64,000 nt of DNA from Closterium sp. NIES-65 (taxonomy: Eukaryota; Streptophyta; Zygnematophyceae; Desmidiales; Closteriaceae), in assembly GCA_948144175.1 (NCBI GenBank), contig CANXME010002539.1, positions 62,001 to 126,000 on the forward strand, in the 5' to 3' direction. Shown one piece after another: positions 32,053-43,086 of this stretch. The translations under genes and the position numbers were made by a program. Every line of letters starts with the position of its first letter. Within the stretch, counting starts at the first letter, position 1. The notes under the pieces are model-generated. The model ran no database searches. It had not been told where the DNA came from and saw only the letters and a list, made by a program, of their open reading frames with translations.

Positions 32053-33936
32053 ATGAACAGTCTCCGTTACCTCCAAACTTGCTTCGACCCGATGCCTTTC
32101 TGCCGGCGACACTACTACCCCCTGACACGTGCAGCAGCTCCTGTCACCGTCACACGAGAGGTCTTTCCTCGTCCAGATCCCTGCGCCGGCACGTCCGAGC
32201 CTCCCGCCGGTTCCGCTGTCAGCTCTCCCGTGGGCTCTCCTGTGGGCTCTCCCGTTGGTTCTCCCGTCGGTTCTGCCATGGGTTCCGCTTTAGATTGCGT
32301 GGAAACCACCTACGCCCCAGTCCCCTTACACGTGCGCGCGACGTGCGCCCTATGCGCGCGTCCCGCCGCGGTGCGCTGCCACGCCGACCGCGCGGACCTC
32401 TGCGTCGACTGCGACGCGGCCGTGCATTCCGCCAACTGCATCTTCCGCCGCCACGCGCGCTTCGTCCTCTGCGCGCGCTGCGCCGCGCCGACCAACTGCC
32501 ACTGGCCGCCCCCGGCGGCTGGCGCGAACCACACTTTTCCGCCCCGTGCAGTGTGCGGAGCATGTCTTCCGCTTCCCCCTGACGAGACGCTCCCCAAGCG
32601 CCAGAACTTCGACGAGTCCGCCGCATTGCTACCCCCGGGACTTGCGGGCTCAAGCGGACTCAATAGTCTCCTTTTCCTCCCATACTCGGTACAGCAACAG
32701 CAGCCGAAGCAGAAGCAGGAGAAGCAGTCGACGCTGCTTACCGTTCCATCTTGTTTCACTGGCGGTCCGCGAAGCCTGACAGCGGTAACCAGAAGCCAGA
32801 TTGAAGCGGCTTTTCCGCTGATGAATGCGCTTTCGCGGTCCAACGACGACCTCTCCGCGGCGGACCAAGTTCCGCTCCCAAACTCCGCCTCCTGCAGCTC
32901 CCTCACTGGAGCTGCTCCCCCGCGTCCGCCAACTCCGCCGACACTCCAACTCTTCCCCGAAACCGCGGAGAGCGCACCCTCACAATGCAGGGGGGAAAGA
33001 TCGTCTTCGAATACCTGCGGTGGCTTCTCGAGTCAGCCGCAGGCGCAGGCGGCGGTGGCGGAATTTGACGCGGCTGACACGCGAAGCTCGCTGCGACTCC
33101 TCGCGGACGTCGCGGGCGCAGCTGTAGCGGGGACGGCGGAAGCAACGGTGGTGCCGGCATTGCCAGAGCTTGCCCTCCGTTTGCCCGAAGCCCTTACTCC
33201 GGTGGAGGCAGCTGTGCCTGCTGGCTCCTCGAAAAGGGGTTTCGGGGTTTTCCTGACCAATTCTTTCGCGGACGCAAGCATTATTACCACCAACGTAACC
33301 CTTCTGGGCAAAAGGAAGTCTGCGTGTAGTAACGATGCCCCCGCTGTAGCAGACGGACGGAAACAGTGGTCGTCGCTGCCGTCTCTGGTTCCGCCGTTTA
33401 CCCAATCGGCTTCCGTCATCCCACCCCCGCCTCTGGTCTCGGTGGAGTCGACACCACCTGCACCAGCAGCTGTGCGAGCAGCGGCAGCCGCAAGGCGAGC
33501 AGTGAAATCGTCAGCGCCGGTAGCGTCAGAGGTGACATCAGCCGCAGGAGCCGCGGAGCAGACGGATGGTTACTTCCACCTCTCTCCGCGCAGCAACTTG
33601 CGCCATCAGGCCGTGGACCGCCTGCGCCGCATCCTGTCCTCGTGGTGCGCCAAGCTGGCGCTGCGCGGGCGGCGCGTGGTCGACCTCGCGCTGCACGTGC
33701 TTCATCGCGCGCTTCGGGACCTGCCGCTCGGATCCGTCGACAGCAACGCGCTGCGCGTGTTGCTCGCGGCGTGCCTGTGGACGGCGGCGAAGCTGGACGG
33801 CGGCCGGCAGAAGGATGTTCCCAATGGCGTCGCGATGTCTGCCGTCACATTGGTGGAGGTTAGCGTGCTACAGGCGGCGGAGTTACAGCTAATGAAAATG
33901 ATGAATTGGAACCCTCTGGAAGGATTTGAGGCATGA
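32053..33936 (+). CDS. B-box zinc-finger protein with cyclin-box-like C-terminus
   Basis: Single open frame of 627 residues. Residues 98-134 form a plant-type B-box: CALC, then C109, C117/C120 with CD, H125 and RRH134. A second, degenerate zinc module follows (C140-C143, C149, C168-C171). Plant B-box proteins are mostly transcriptional regulators acting through protein-protein contacts. There is no CCT domain. Before the B-box is a short GSPV repeat (about 58-75). The middle is Ser/Pro/Ala-rich. The last 100 or so residues (HQAVDRLRRILSSWCAKL ... VLLAACLWTAAKLDGG ... ELQLMKMMNWNPL) resemble the five helices of a cyclin box. That B-box reading is firm; the cyclin reading is inference from pattern. 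Start chosen as the first ATG of the frame. Upstream bZIP-like palindrome at 31251. Neighbours are convergent with the PUF gene. Confidence 0.8.
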   Translation: MNSLRYLQTCFDPMPFCRRHYYPLTRAAAPVTVTREVFPRPDPCAGTSEPPAGSAVSSPVGSPVGSPVGSPVGSAMGSALDCVETTYAPVPLHVRATCALCARPAAVRCHADRADLCVDCDAAVHSANCIFRRHARFVLCARCAAPTNCHWPPPAAGANHTFPPRAVCGACLPLPPDETLPKRQNFDESAALLPPGLAGSSGLNSLLFLPYSVQQQQPKQKQEKQSTLLTVPSCFTGGPRSLTAVTRSQIEAAFPLMNALSRSNDDLSAADQVPLPNSASCSSLTGAAPPRPPTPPTLQLFPETAESAPSQCRGERSSSNTCGGFSSQPQAQAAVAEFDAADTRSSLRLLADVAGAAVAGTAEATVVPALPELALRLPEALTPVEAAVPAGSSKRGFGVFLTNSFADASIITTNVTLLGKRKSACSNDAPAVADGRKQWSSLPSLVPPFTQSASVIPPPPLVSVESTPPAPAAVRAAAAARRAVKSSAPVASEVTSAAGAAEQTDGYFHLSPRSNLRHQAVDRLRRILSSWCAKLALRGRRVVDLALHVLHRALRDLPLGSVDSNALRVLLAACLWTAAKLDGGRQKDVPNGVAMSAVTLVEVSVLQAAELQLMKMMNWNPLEGFEA

Positions 33937-35082
33937 TGGAGACTCCGCTCCGAGCAATAATTGATGGCTTCACCCTCTCTCATCAGTCGGGGATTCTCCT
34001 GACTGCACGCTCTGATTTAGAAGCAAACGATTAGGACCTACTGAGTGCTAACCATTTTTCGAATCAGGGGAGAGAGGAGGAAAAGCCATTGATCTGCAGT
34101 TTTGAAGCGCAGGAGGCAGAAGACGGGGAGTTTGCGCAAGCTTGCTTCCCCAGGCTTCGTTCCGACCGTCCAGATCTTCCCGCCTCGGGCGCTTTCTGCT
34201 ATTTTTCCGCGCTGCTTTCCGCAGCGTGGCTGCTTCTTTGCTCACAAGCCTTAGTTCTCACTAATATGTAGGTTTAGTAAGCGTATAGTTGCTTGTTTGT
34301 ATATCTCAAGCACAAACCACCTTAATACGAAATGCTATTGCATGCTTTCCTGCTCAGCTATTGACATAGGTATTTCCAGTTTCAGATAATTTTGGTATGA
34401 GACAGAAGTCACAACACGTTGCAAATGCACAACAACATAGCACTACAACAAACAGGCCTCAGAATACAATCCGCTGACCAGCAATAGCAGACACAAATCG
34501 CCACTGGAAGCACACTAAGAGTAGTTTTGCCATGAAAATAAATTGCGGCAGAAGAAAAAGTCCAAGGGATGCTGTAGACCGGAGCATGGGAGTGGAGGAC
34601 TACAGCAGTGAGACAGAAAGTCAGCGGGAGGGAGCTGTTACAATGTGCAGTGGAACAAAGAGTGGAGAGGTAGGCAAAGGAATGGTGGAGGAGACAGGGA
34701 CAACTGGATGGGGTATGGAATGGGTATGGTCTGACAACAGGCAAGCAACCACCGCGCTCGAATGCATAGGGCAACCAACTCAAGATAAATAGGCATGGCC
34801 GGTGCGCGGGATGAGAAGGCACAGCAGTACGAGTCGTCACTTGCAAGGGAGCGGGGCATTGCAATGCGCACTGTGTGCTTACACCACGCTTATGCCTGGT
34901 AGCAGATGCATGCCCCTGAGGGTCTCTGAGGGCTCTTGAGACTTAAGAGCTTTCAGCTGACGCAGCTGTGATGGGTGAAGCGCATGGGTGACCGGATGGG
35001 GGTGTTTGCTGGATGCAAGGTGGTCGCAGGACGACAGAGATACAGGTGAAGCAGGGTGCTCATGAGAATTTTCAAAGGCGAA
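33937..35082. other. 3' flank of the B-box gene, no gene seen
   Basis: AT-richer intergenic DNA between convergent genes. Short ORFs (for example on both strands at 34410-34870) lack composition or motif support. Confidence 0.5.
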
Positions 35083-35507
35083 GCAGGGCTACCTGGGGTA
35101 TGGGACAGTTGCTGTCGAGGTTGGTGTGAGAGAGGGAGGGTGTGAGAGTGAAAGTCTTCTAGTGGTGAGTTCAGCTGGGCAAGGGGGCAAAACGTGGGCT
35201 ACAAGGAAAGGGCTACTCGAGCAGAGCTACCTGGGGTATGGGACAGCTGTTGCAAAGGTAGGTGCGAGAAAGGAAGAGTGAAAGAGGGTGAGTCTTTGTG
35301 GCAGTAAGTGCAGCAAGCGAGGAAAGAGAAAGCAGGGCTGCATAGAGAGGGCTACTTGCATAGAGAACCTGAGAAGGGTTGGGCAGGGCTACTAGACTGG
35401 AGAGGGGGGTGGGGCGGAGGTACTTGGGTAAGGCAGGGCTACTTGGGCAGGGGACGGCTACTTGGGCAGGGCAGAGCTACTCTGGCAGGTAGTTGGGAAG
35501 GGGAGGG
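35083..35507. repeat. Diverged G-rich repeats beyond the PUF gene
   Basis: Blocks around GCAGGGCTACCTGGGGTATGG near 35083 and 35225 extend over about 60 bp each, and shorter GGGCTACTTGGGCAGGG units continue to the stop codon of the PUF gene at 35508. They lie in its 3' flank. Confidence 0.6.
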
Positions 35508-38500
35508 CTACTTGGGGCGGAGGTTGGTGCGGGCGAGGATGCGCTTGCCGTAGGGGCTGCTGCGGAGGGACGGCAGGTGCGGGCGAATGGCCTCCACCAG
35601 GGCTGTGTACAGTGGGCCCTGGGGGAGTGAGCGGGAGGGCGAGGGTGGGACGGGTTAGAGGGAGAGAAAGTATGTCGGGTTGAGTGGGTGCATAAGGGAC
35701 GGCAGGTGTGGGCGAAGGGCTCCACAAGAGCAGTGTACAGCGGCGGCCCCTGGAAGAAAGAGGGAGGGGGTGAAGGAGGGGTTAGAGGGAGAGTAGGACG
35801 GAAAGATGAGGGTGGGCAGAGCACAGGGAGGAGAGGGTGGATTGCGAGGGGCCAGGGAGGAGAGGGCGATTGTTGGCAGAGGGAGGAACTCAGCAGAGGA
35901 GAGGCATGAGTTTCCTGGATTATGGCCTGCCAGTGGACCATCTCTTTCCCCGCCATCACCCATCCCCTCGTCCCCTCTGCCCTCCGTTTCTCGCCGTGTC
36001 CACGGTGAGTGCAGGCTGAATCACATAGTTGGCAAATGGGTCCTGCAGCAATCGGCCGAGAAGAGGTGAGACAACGAGTTCCTGAACGATGAGGTGGCAG
36101 CAGTTGTCGGGGGCGAGCTTGTGGCACTTCTCTTACACCCCTTCCCTCCCACCCGACCCTCCCTCCTGTAAGCCCCAGGGGGCCAGCCTCACCTTAGCCA
36201 CGATGAGTGCAGTCTGAACGACATAGTTGGCAAAGAGGTCCTGCAGGAGCTGGCCCAGGAGGGAAGAGACAACGAGCTCCTGTATGATGAGGTGGCAGCA
36301 GCTGTCAGGGGCGAGCTTCAGGCACTCCCCTCTGACACCCCCTCCCTCGCACCTGATCCTCCCTCCCTGCAAGCCCATAGCCAGCCTCACCTTAGCCACC
36401 GTCAGAGCGGATTGAACCACGTAGTTCGCGAAAGGGTCCTGCAGCAATTGCCCCAAGAGGGGCGAGACGACGAGCTCCTGGATGATGAGGTGGCGGCAGT
36501 TGTCTGGGGCGAGCTTGAGGCACTTCTCCACGACGTTGCTGCTGAACTTCTGCTGCGCCAATGGCGCGTACTGCCCCTGCAGCCGCACCACCACCTCCTC
36601 CATCGCCCACGGCAGCCCCAGGTCCAGCACATACTGCACCACGTAGTTGCTGAAGGGGAGTATGGGGAGAGGGAAGGGGAAATATGGGCAGTTTTGAGAT
36701 GTCTTAAAACTCCAACCCAAAGGAGGAGGCCCAGGGTCGGGCCACAGCATCACAAAGTTGCTGAGGAGGGGAGGAGAGGGGAGGAAGAGGGCAAGGCAGT
36801 GATATGGGAAGAGGGGGAGCTGCGACGTGCATGCGCATATCCACAGCCTCTGGTAACGAAACCCTGGCGGTACTCAGCCATTGGAGAGGGCCTTACAAGG
36901 GGATCAGCATGGCGGTTGTAACGATTTGCAGAAATATAACATGGTAGGATATGTACTTGTTAGAAGGGAAAACATCACTCAATAGATACTTGCAAAGATG
37001 AGGAACTCACCCGAAGGGGTCTTGGGAGAGCACGAGGGCGTTTGAGGCGACCTCAGCGAGGATGCGGTTCTTCTGCTGGCCCTGTGCGAAGTCAATGCAG
37101 CGCTGCAGCACACAGCAGCCGTGGCGGTGCGACGCGATCTCCACACAGTGCGACACCGCAGCGTTGAAAATGAACTGAAAAGGGACGCCGGGATCGTGGG
37201 CCGAAAGGGGGTGTGGGGGGGTGGGGGAGGGGGTACTTTAGGGACTGCAAATGTCTCATATGCAGTAAAAGACGGCTATGTCGAAAATAGACACCACGTG
37301 GCTGTCGTTGAGGTCCTTAATGAGTGTCACCACTCCCTAACCAGATTGTTACACCTCTCTCCTAGTGTTCCCACCTTGCTTGCTGCTCCCGTTCCCCGTT
37401 CACCTCGTTCTGCTGTGCAGACAGGCGCTGCAGGCAGCGCTGCACGACGTGGTTGCTGTTGAGGTCCTTGATGAGTGTCACCACACCGCAACTGTTGCAC
37501 TCTTTTACCTCACACCCCCACCTCAATTACCTCGTTCTGCTGAGCGGACAGGCGCTGCAGGCAGCGCTGCACGACATGGTTGCCGTTGAGGTCCTTGATC
37601 AGCGTCACCACGCCGCCCGCCAGACTGGCTGTCAGCCGCTGCACCGCCTGGGGGTTCGTCACCGTCTCAATCAGCTTCTGCACCGACCGCGTGCTGATGG
37701 GATGGGACAGAAAAGGGGAAGCGGGTGAAAGGGGTTCATCACCATCTCTAACTTCTGAGACGCTAAACCCGGTGCACCGCCTGGGGGGCCGTCACCGTCT
37801 CTATCAGCTTCTGCACCGATCGCGTGCTGTTGGGATGAGCAACGGAAAGGGGAAACAGGAGGGGACAGTTGGTCATCAGAGTCCCTATCAACCCGAAACC
37901 TTGCAGCGGCCACATGCTGTTTTACATCAACCCTTTTTCACCACCATCGACCCAACCACCGCACTCACGCGTGCATGTCGAGTGAGATGCTGACAATGTA
38001 CGTCTGGTTCTCTGTGGCCATGACAAGGGATCTCCTCCCTCTACAGGTGAGATATCTTAAAGACCACCCCATCACACCAACCACCGCACTCACCCGTGCA
38101 TGTTGAGCGAGATGCTGACGAGGTCTGTCTGGTTCTCCGTGGCCATGGCCAGGATCTCCTCCCTCTGCACCTCACTGCACACCTCCAGAGCCTTCTGCAC
38201 CAGGTAGTTGCCAAACGGGTCTGTCATGAGCTCCACCATGTGCGGCTTGATCTCCTTGAATATGCGCGCCACCTCCTCTGAAGTACCTTCATCAAACTTG
38301 CGCTGCAGAAACCTGTGGGCGAGGGGTAGTAGTAATAGTAGTAGGAGGGGAGGGAAGAGCAAGAGGGGGGTCTGTCATGAGCTCCAACATGTGAGGATTG
38401 ATCTCCTTGAATATGCGCGCCACCTCCTCTGCACTGCCCGCGTCAAACTTGCGCTGCAGAAACCTGTGGGCGAGGGCAAGAGGGAGTACTATAATTTGAA

Positions 38501-41500
38501 TACATCCACCAAACGAGACCTCTTTCCTTTAATACGTGTGCCGTCTGCTTTTGATTTCCCTTGCCAAACTTCCACAGCAGAAACCTAATCCCGTTACACC
38601 AGACTAGACTAGACTTGAAACCCACCTGCATCCATGCTGGTCCTTGGCAATGACAGCCATCTGCCCTTCCACCTCATCCAGCGACGAGTACTTTGAGTGC
38701 TGCGCCGACCCCAGCCCCATCCCCATCCCTCCCACCCCATATCCCCCCATCAACCCTCCAGCCCCAGAATATCCCCCCACTGGTGGTGATCCACCGCCCA
38801 GTTCCCCTCCACCCAGCCCCGCTCCAGGCCCAGGACCCATCAGCCCATTCGCCCCACTCGCCCCGTCCATTCTGTTCCTCATGCCACCTCCACCAGGGCC
38901 CAGCATTCCAGGCGCCCCGCTGCCCCCACCTCCCGCCCCCCGTGCTGCCCCTGCAGTGCCGCCGGCAAACCCAGGAGGAGTTCCCCTTCCCCCGCCTGCT
39001 CGCGGACCCCTGTCGGGAGACACATAGGGAGCCGCCCCTACGCGGTAACCAGCCTGGGACGTTACACCCTGCGGTGCACTACCGGCAATGCCTGATCCGC
39101 CCCCTGCTGCTCCCATAGCGCCTGCTCCTGCTCCTGCAGCTCCGAGCCCCATTCCTCCCATGGAATGCAGGAACGGGCAGGACTCTCCCCGTGCACAGTA
39201 CCCGCTCTGGGAAAAGAACTTGCACAGGCCAGACGGAGTGCTGCTGCTGCCGCTGCCTGCTGCCCCTGTGGCAGGGGGGAACCCAAACCCTCCCGCCATG
39301 CCAGCCAGGCCTGGGTTGAGAGCAAAGAGATCCATGCCTGGCGCGCCCCCCCGGAGCATCTGAGCAGCGGCTGCTGCTGCTGCTGCGCCGATGGGGAGGT
39401 TGGCGGCTTGGCCTAGCAGCTGCTGCTGCTGCTCCTGCAGGAAGGCTTGCTGGTGGAAGAGCAGCTGCTGCTGCTGCTGGCGCTGCTGCCGCATGAGCAG
39501 ATCCTCCTCCACCTGCTGCTGCAGCGCCTGCAGCCTCTGCGCCTGCGCCTGGAGCATGGCCATCTGGAGGAAGACAGCAGAAGGGAAAGAAGAAGTCATG
39601 AGATGGACCTGAGGTTGTCGTATGGTAAAAGGGAGAAGTACACGCATGATCAGTGGGCGCGGGAGGGAGGTTTATCAAAGCAAGTTTTTCGGCCCAGCAA
39701 CTAATCTCTTACCTGCTGTGCCTGAAGCAACGAGGACATATCCACATCCGACCCTGCTGCCACCCCTTGTGAAGCCCCCTTCCCTCCCTTATCCTTCGAA
39801 TCCTTCTCCCCCTGCTCTGCCCCTACTTGCTGTGGCTGCTGAAGCCCACCCATGGCAGAGAGCATATCCGCAGGGTTCGCCCCAGGAAACATCCTCGCAG
39901 CCTGCAGGGCAGCAGCTGCTGAAAACGCATCCATGGGTGCGCCAAGCCCAAACCCGTCAAGCCCCATACCCATGCCAAATCCCCCTCTTGGCCCAGCACC
40001 CCCTGCCGCTGCTGCAGCCGCTGCAGCCATGCCGCCCATTCCGCCATACAAGTCCACGCCAGGCGCGCCTGCTCTGGCCCTCAGCAGCTGCTCATACAGG
40101 TGCAGATTGGAGGGGGCGATGCCTGCTGCGCCTGGCAGCATGCCTGGAAGAAGGCCCGCCCCGCCTTGAGCAAGAAGGGCGTCCAGACCCAGAATCCCGG
40201 CGCCCTGACTTCCCAGCCCTGGGGAACCAAGTCCTGGCAGTGCCCCTCCTGCGGCTCCAGCCAGAGAAGGGGAGCTTGCAGCAGCAGTGGCAGCACTAGG
40301 AGCTCCTGGGGTGGAAGCTGCTGGTCCAGCGGCGCTTGATCCTGCCTTATTCGCGCTGGCGTCCGCTGCTGCGCCTTTCCCTGCCTCCCCTGCCTTGTCT
40401 TTGTTTTGGGTGGGGGCAGCAAAGGCTGCGGCTGCAGCTGACAAGCCCATTCCAACAGGCAGACCTGCTGCTGCACCTGCTCCTGCGAGACCAGCGCCTG
40501 CCAGTCCTGCCGCGGCTCCTACCCCTCCCCCTGCACCCACAGCTGCCAGGAGCTCCTCTAAGCTCGCACCAGACGCTCCCGAGGCTCCTCCCATCGCTTG
40601 TAACAGCGCAGCCGTTGTGAAAGGATCTAAACCCACCGTTCCGCCCAGCAGACCTGCAGCAAGAGCGGGTGGTATACCACCAGGGCCTCCAACGGCACCT
40701 GTAAGAGAAGATATCCCTGCAGTGGCTGAGGAACCAAGAGCAGACATGCCACCCATCCCTCCCATGAACCCGCCTACATTAGCCGTCCCTACTACGACTG
40801 GACTCCCCTTGCTGCCATGACTTCCAGAAGGGCTGCTTACGTGCTGCTGGGACCCTGCCTTGCCATGTCCTGATCCGCTATCAGCAGCTCCGTTACTGGA
40901 ACTCGCGTCTCTCGCGGATCCTCCTACACCAAGCCCCTGAAAAGCCGCTGCCAAACCATTAGCTCCAGAGGCGTCTTGACCTGGTCTCTTGTCAGCCAGC
41001 GCTTTCCGTGACAGCTCCCGTTCTTGCAGCGCCTGCTGCTGAGCCACCTGCCGCTGCATCTCCTCTAGAAAGGCCTCCTCATCTGTCCCATCGCCTCCGC
41101 TACCAGCTATCGCCTCTCCATTGGCTTTCCCACCCTCGTTCTGCACCCTCTCCGCGTCCTGTCTCCTCATCTCTTCCATACTTTCCCTCAGCTTGCTGTC
41201 GTCTAGTGCCAAACCGCCGAAAAAACCACCGTCGGCGCCCATCTCGCCTTCTCTTGCAGCGAACTTGGGAGAATCCGTGTACAGCTGGAGGCTTTCCACG
41301 GGAGGAGGGAGCTTTTTCACGCCGGAATACACCTTGTAGAACTCCTCATAGTCTTCGTCTCTTCGGATGTCTGCCAGGGACAGGGGAGTGGAAACGATGT
41401 GTGACGACCAAGTACAAAGGAGGAAAGAGGTAATGGGAGCGTGAAGAATCACACTATCCTCTCCAATGAAGAACCTCGTTCGTAACACCACGTCACCAAT

Positions 41501-42102
41501 TGTGTCTGCATTCTGACTTTTAGACGGAGCCAACGTAATCCTACGTGTTCGCACCTTACAGGAAAGAACGTAAACTGATGAGCACGACACCTCAGACACA
41601 AGGTGTGTTAGTCAGTTAACAGGGACGTAACCTTCAGAGACGTATCCTTGAGAAACGTAACCGTCGAAAGGTACCTTCAAAAGGCTTGACAGCAACGTCG
41701 CCCTCCTCGCTACCAGCGAATGCTCCTGTGTCCGGAGCGATGCCATAAACTTTCTGCAGATTTCAATGATACGCGTCAGGATGATCGTAACCGCAAAACG
41801 CTTACTTAGTCAGGAACCACTTCTCCCTTTGACCAGCACAACAAAGAAAGTGTGAAGTCTTGCAATGGCAAATTCGAATATATCATATTGACAGCTCTCA
41901 ACGACTTGCCAACCTGCAATTCTGCCAGCTGAGGAGGAGCGGATGTAGCTCTTGGGAGCAGCTCTTCTAGAATCTGGTCAATGTCAGCATCATCCTCTCC
42001 TGAAACCCCTGTTCCGTCAGTCTGCTCGTTTATCCGCTGCTCTGAATCCAACTCTCCGCTATCTGGCATTGTTTTTGCACTCTCATCTTTCACGCCTTCC
42101 AT
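35508..42102 (-). CDS. CCCH zinc-finger plus Pumilio (PUF) RNA-binding protein
   Basis: Nine exons on the minus strand: 42102-41914, 41753-41675, 41370-39713, 39563-38626, 38312-38094, 37693-37531, 37174-37011, 36649-36391, 35618-35508; all junctions are GT-AG and keep frame, giving 1259 residues. Residues 1-90 are acidic; 90-640 are Gly/Ala-rich with a Gln-rich coiled part (about 650-700); a C-x8-C-x5-C-x3-H zinc finger sits at 756-775. The PUF domain (about 935-1259) has eight repeats recognisable by DPFGNYLVQKALE, NGNHVVQRCLQ, RHGCCVLQRC, DPFGNYVVQY, SSNVVEKCLK, DPFANYVVQSA and SPYGKRILAR, most like plant APUM7-12. PUF proteins bind mRNA 3' UTRs and control decay or translation, mainly in the cytoplasm. 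The CCCH finger suggests a second RNA contact. Introns 4-8 hold partial exon copies (see separate entries). Divergent from the Alfin-like gene. Confidence 0.88.
35690..35756 (-). pseudogene. Decayed copy of the 5' edge of PUF exon 9
   Basis: Acceptor TTCCAG then GPPLYTALVEPFAHTCRPL, against GPLYTALVEAIRPHLPSL in exon 9. In intron 8, upstream of exon 9. Confidence 0.75.
35990..36330 (-). pseudogene. Two copies of the 3' half of PUF exon 8
   Basis: 36330-36191 reads ECLKLAPDSCCHLIIQELVV ... ANYVVQTALIVAK and keeps a GTGAGG donor; 36125-35990 reads KLAPDNCCHLIVQELVV ... ANYVIQPALTV with a lost donor. Exon 8 has ECLKLAPDN-type KCLKLAPDNCRHLIIQELVV. Both lie in intron 8 after the real exon; the first is still open and could in principle be used as an extra exon. 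Confidence 0.8.
36712..36760 (-). pseudogene. Decayed copy of the 5' edge of PUF exon 8
   Basis: After an acceptor CTCAG (36765-36761), CAACTTTGTGATGCTGTGG and the following DNA align with the exon 8 start CAACTACGTGGTGCAGTATG over about 45 bases. In intron 7, upstream of exon 8. Confidence 0.6.
37265..37490 (-). pseudogene. Two decayed copies of the 3' edge of PUF exon 6
   Basis: About 37490-37404: VVTLIKDLNSNHVVQRCLQR through to a GTGAAC donor, nearly identical to exon 6. About 37345-37265: VVTLIKDLNDSHVV then divergence. Both lie downstream of exon 6 in intron 6. Confidence 0.78.
37765..37832 (-). pseudogene. Decayed copy of the 5' edge of PUF exon 6
   Basis: Acceptor CCAACAG then TRSVQKLIETVTAPQAVHRV and a stop, against TRSVQKLIETVTNPQAVQRL in exon 6. 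Lies in intron 5 upstream of exon 6. Confidence 0.78.
37975..38050 (-). pseudogene. Decayed copy of the 3' edge of PUF exon 5
   Basis: Reads LVMATENQTYIVSISLDMHA followed by a GTGAGTG donor, against LAMATENQTDLVSISLNMHG|GTGAG in exon 5. Lies in intron 5 just downstream of the real exon. Confidence 0.75.
38340..38600 (-). pseudogene. Two decayed copies of the 5' edge of PUF exon 5
   Basis: About 38455-38340: acceptor-like CCCACAG then FLQRKFDAGSAEEVARIFKE, close to exon 5 (FLQRKFDEGTSEEVARIFKE) and breaking down after MTDP. About 38600-38565: RFLLWKFGKG, an older copy. Both lie in intron 4, upstream of the real exon. Confidence 0.75.
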
Positions 42103-43086
42103 GCCAAGATATAGATCGACGGAAGGCTGGATACGAAATCAAACTACACCAGAAGGACTCTTCCGCTTCCGAAAACGGCTGGAGTCATGAGCAGGCGATA
42201 ACTGCGGACAATACAATGGGTGGAATGCGGGTGGATGATTTGACGGACTTCTAGAACGCATCTGTTCTGAAATATAATGCAGCTCTGATAATGATTTCCC
42301 GTTTGACCCATTTGCCTGAGTTGATCTCTTGACCAACCAAACCAACCAAACTGGATTTGGAGAAGTTGTTGCGGGGAGCGTTGGGTGAGAAAGAATGGGA
42401 GGGACGAACGATAAGGGGACGGAGTGGACGGCCAGACCACATGTTCCCACGCTCGTGATTCCCTTTGTTACCCGCCACCGTCTAGTCTGTCGTCGAGCCG
42501 GTGAAGTTCTGATCCGTCCACATCAGCATCTCCACCTTTGCAGCGCTAGCTTCACCATTTTCGAAAATGGCCGTTGGATCACAGTGGTTGGGATCCATCC
42601 GTTGGTGCTTCTCTAAAGCTATTTTAGCTGGACCAGAATGCTTCCAGAGTTTTACTGTATACTCGTCAACGTATGTGATAAAAGAATGAAAACATAAAGG
42701 ATATGTTTCGTTTCAAAATTCGGTGACACAAATGATTTCGCAGAAGAGTTCGTCTGTCTTCGCTTTTTGTGATTGGGCGACGGAGGATTGTCGTTGGGTC
42801 CTTCCCCAACACCTCCTTCCTCCACAAATCGAGACGCGGGTCCGCAGTACTTCCATTTTCATTGAAGAGCTGTTCAGGGTGAAAACTGCATCTCATACTT
42901 TTCCTTTGTTATTTCTACCTGGAAGGTTTTGTATAAGGACGGGATATGTCTGCGCCCCTCTGGCAATCCTTATCGACAAGGATAGAGGTTCTAAATTAGG
43001 GTGCTTTTGTAACTGCATATCCCTAGTTGGCTGTCCTCGGCTGATCCCCTTTTCGGTAGGACTGGTTGATGGAAGGGGGGGGGACC
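42103..43086. promoter_or_regulatory. Divergent promoter interval, PUF gene / Alfin-like gene
   Basis: About 1 kb between two divergent start codons. A TATA-like TATAAG lies at about 42931, some 155 bp upstream of the Alfin-like ATG. No further gene is supported here. Shared regulation is possible but only inferred. Confidence 0.4.

Noticed and set aside
32115-32906. Antisense ORFs over the B-box gene
   Set aside because: GC-rich codon shadows; the plus frame has a recognisable B-box.
35477-36127. 216-residue minus-strand ORF over the last PUF exons as a separate gene
   Set aside because: It runs in a frame different from the PUF exons and joins intron and exon-copy DNA.
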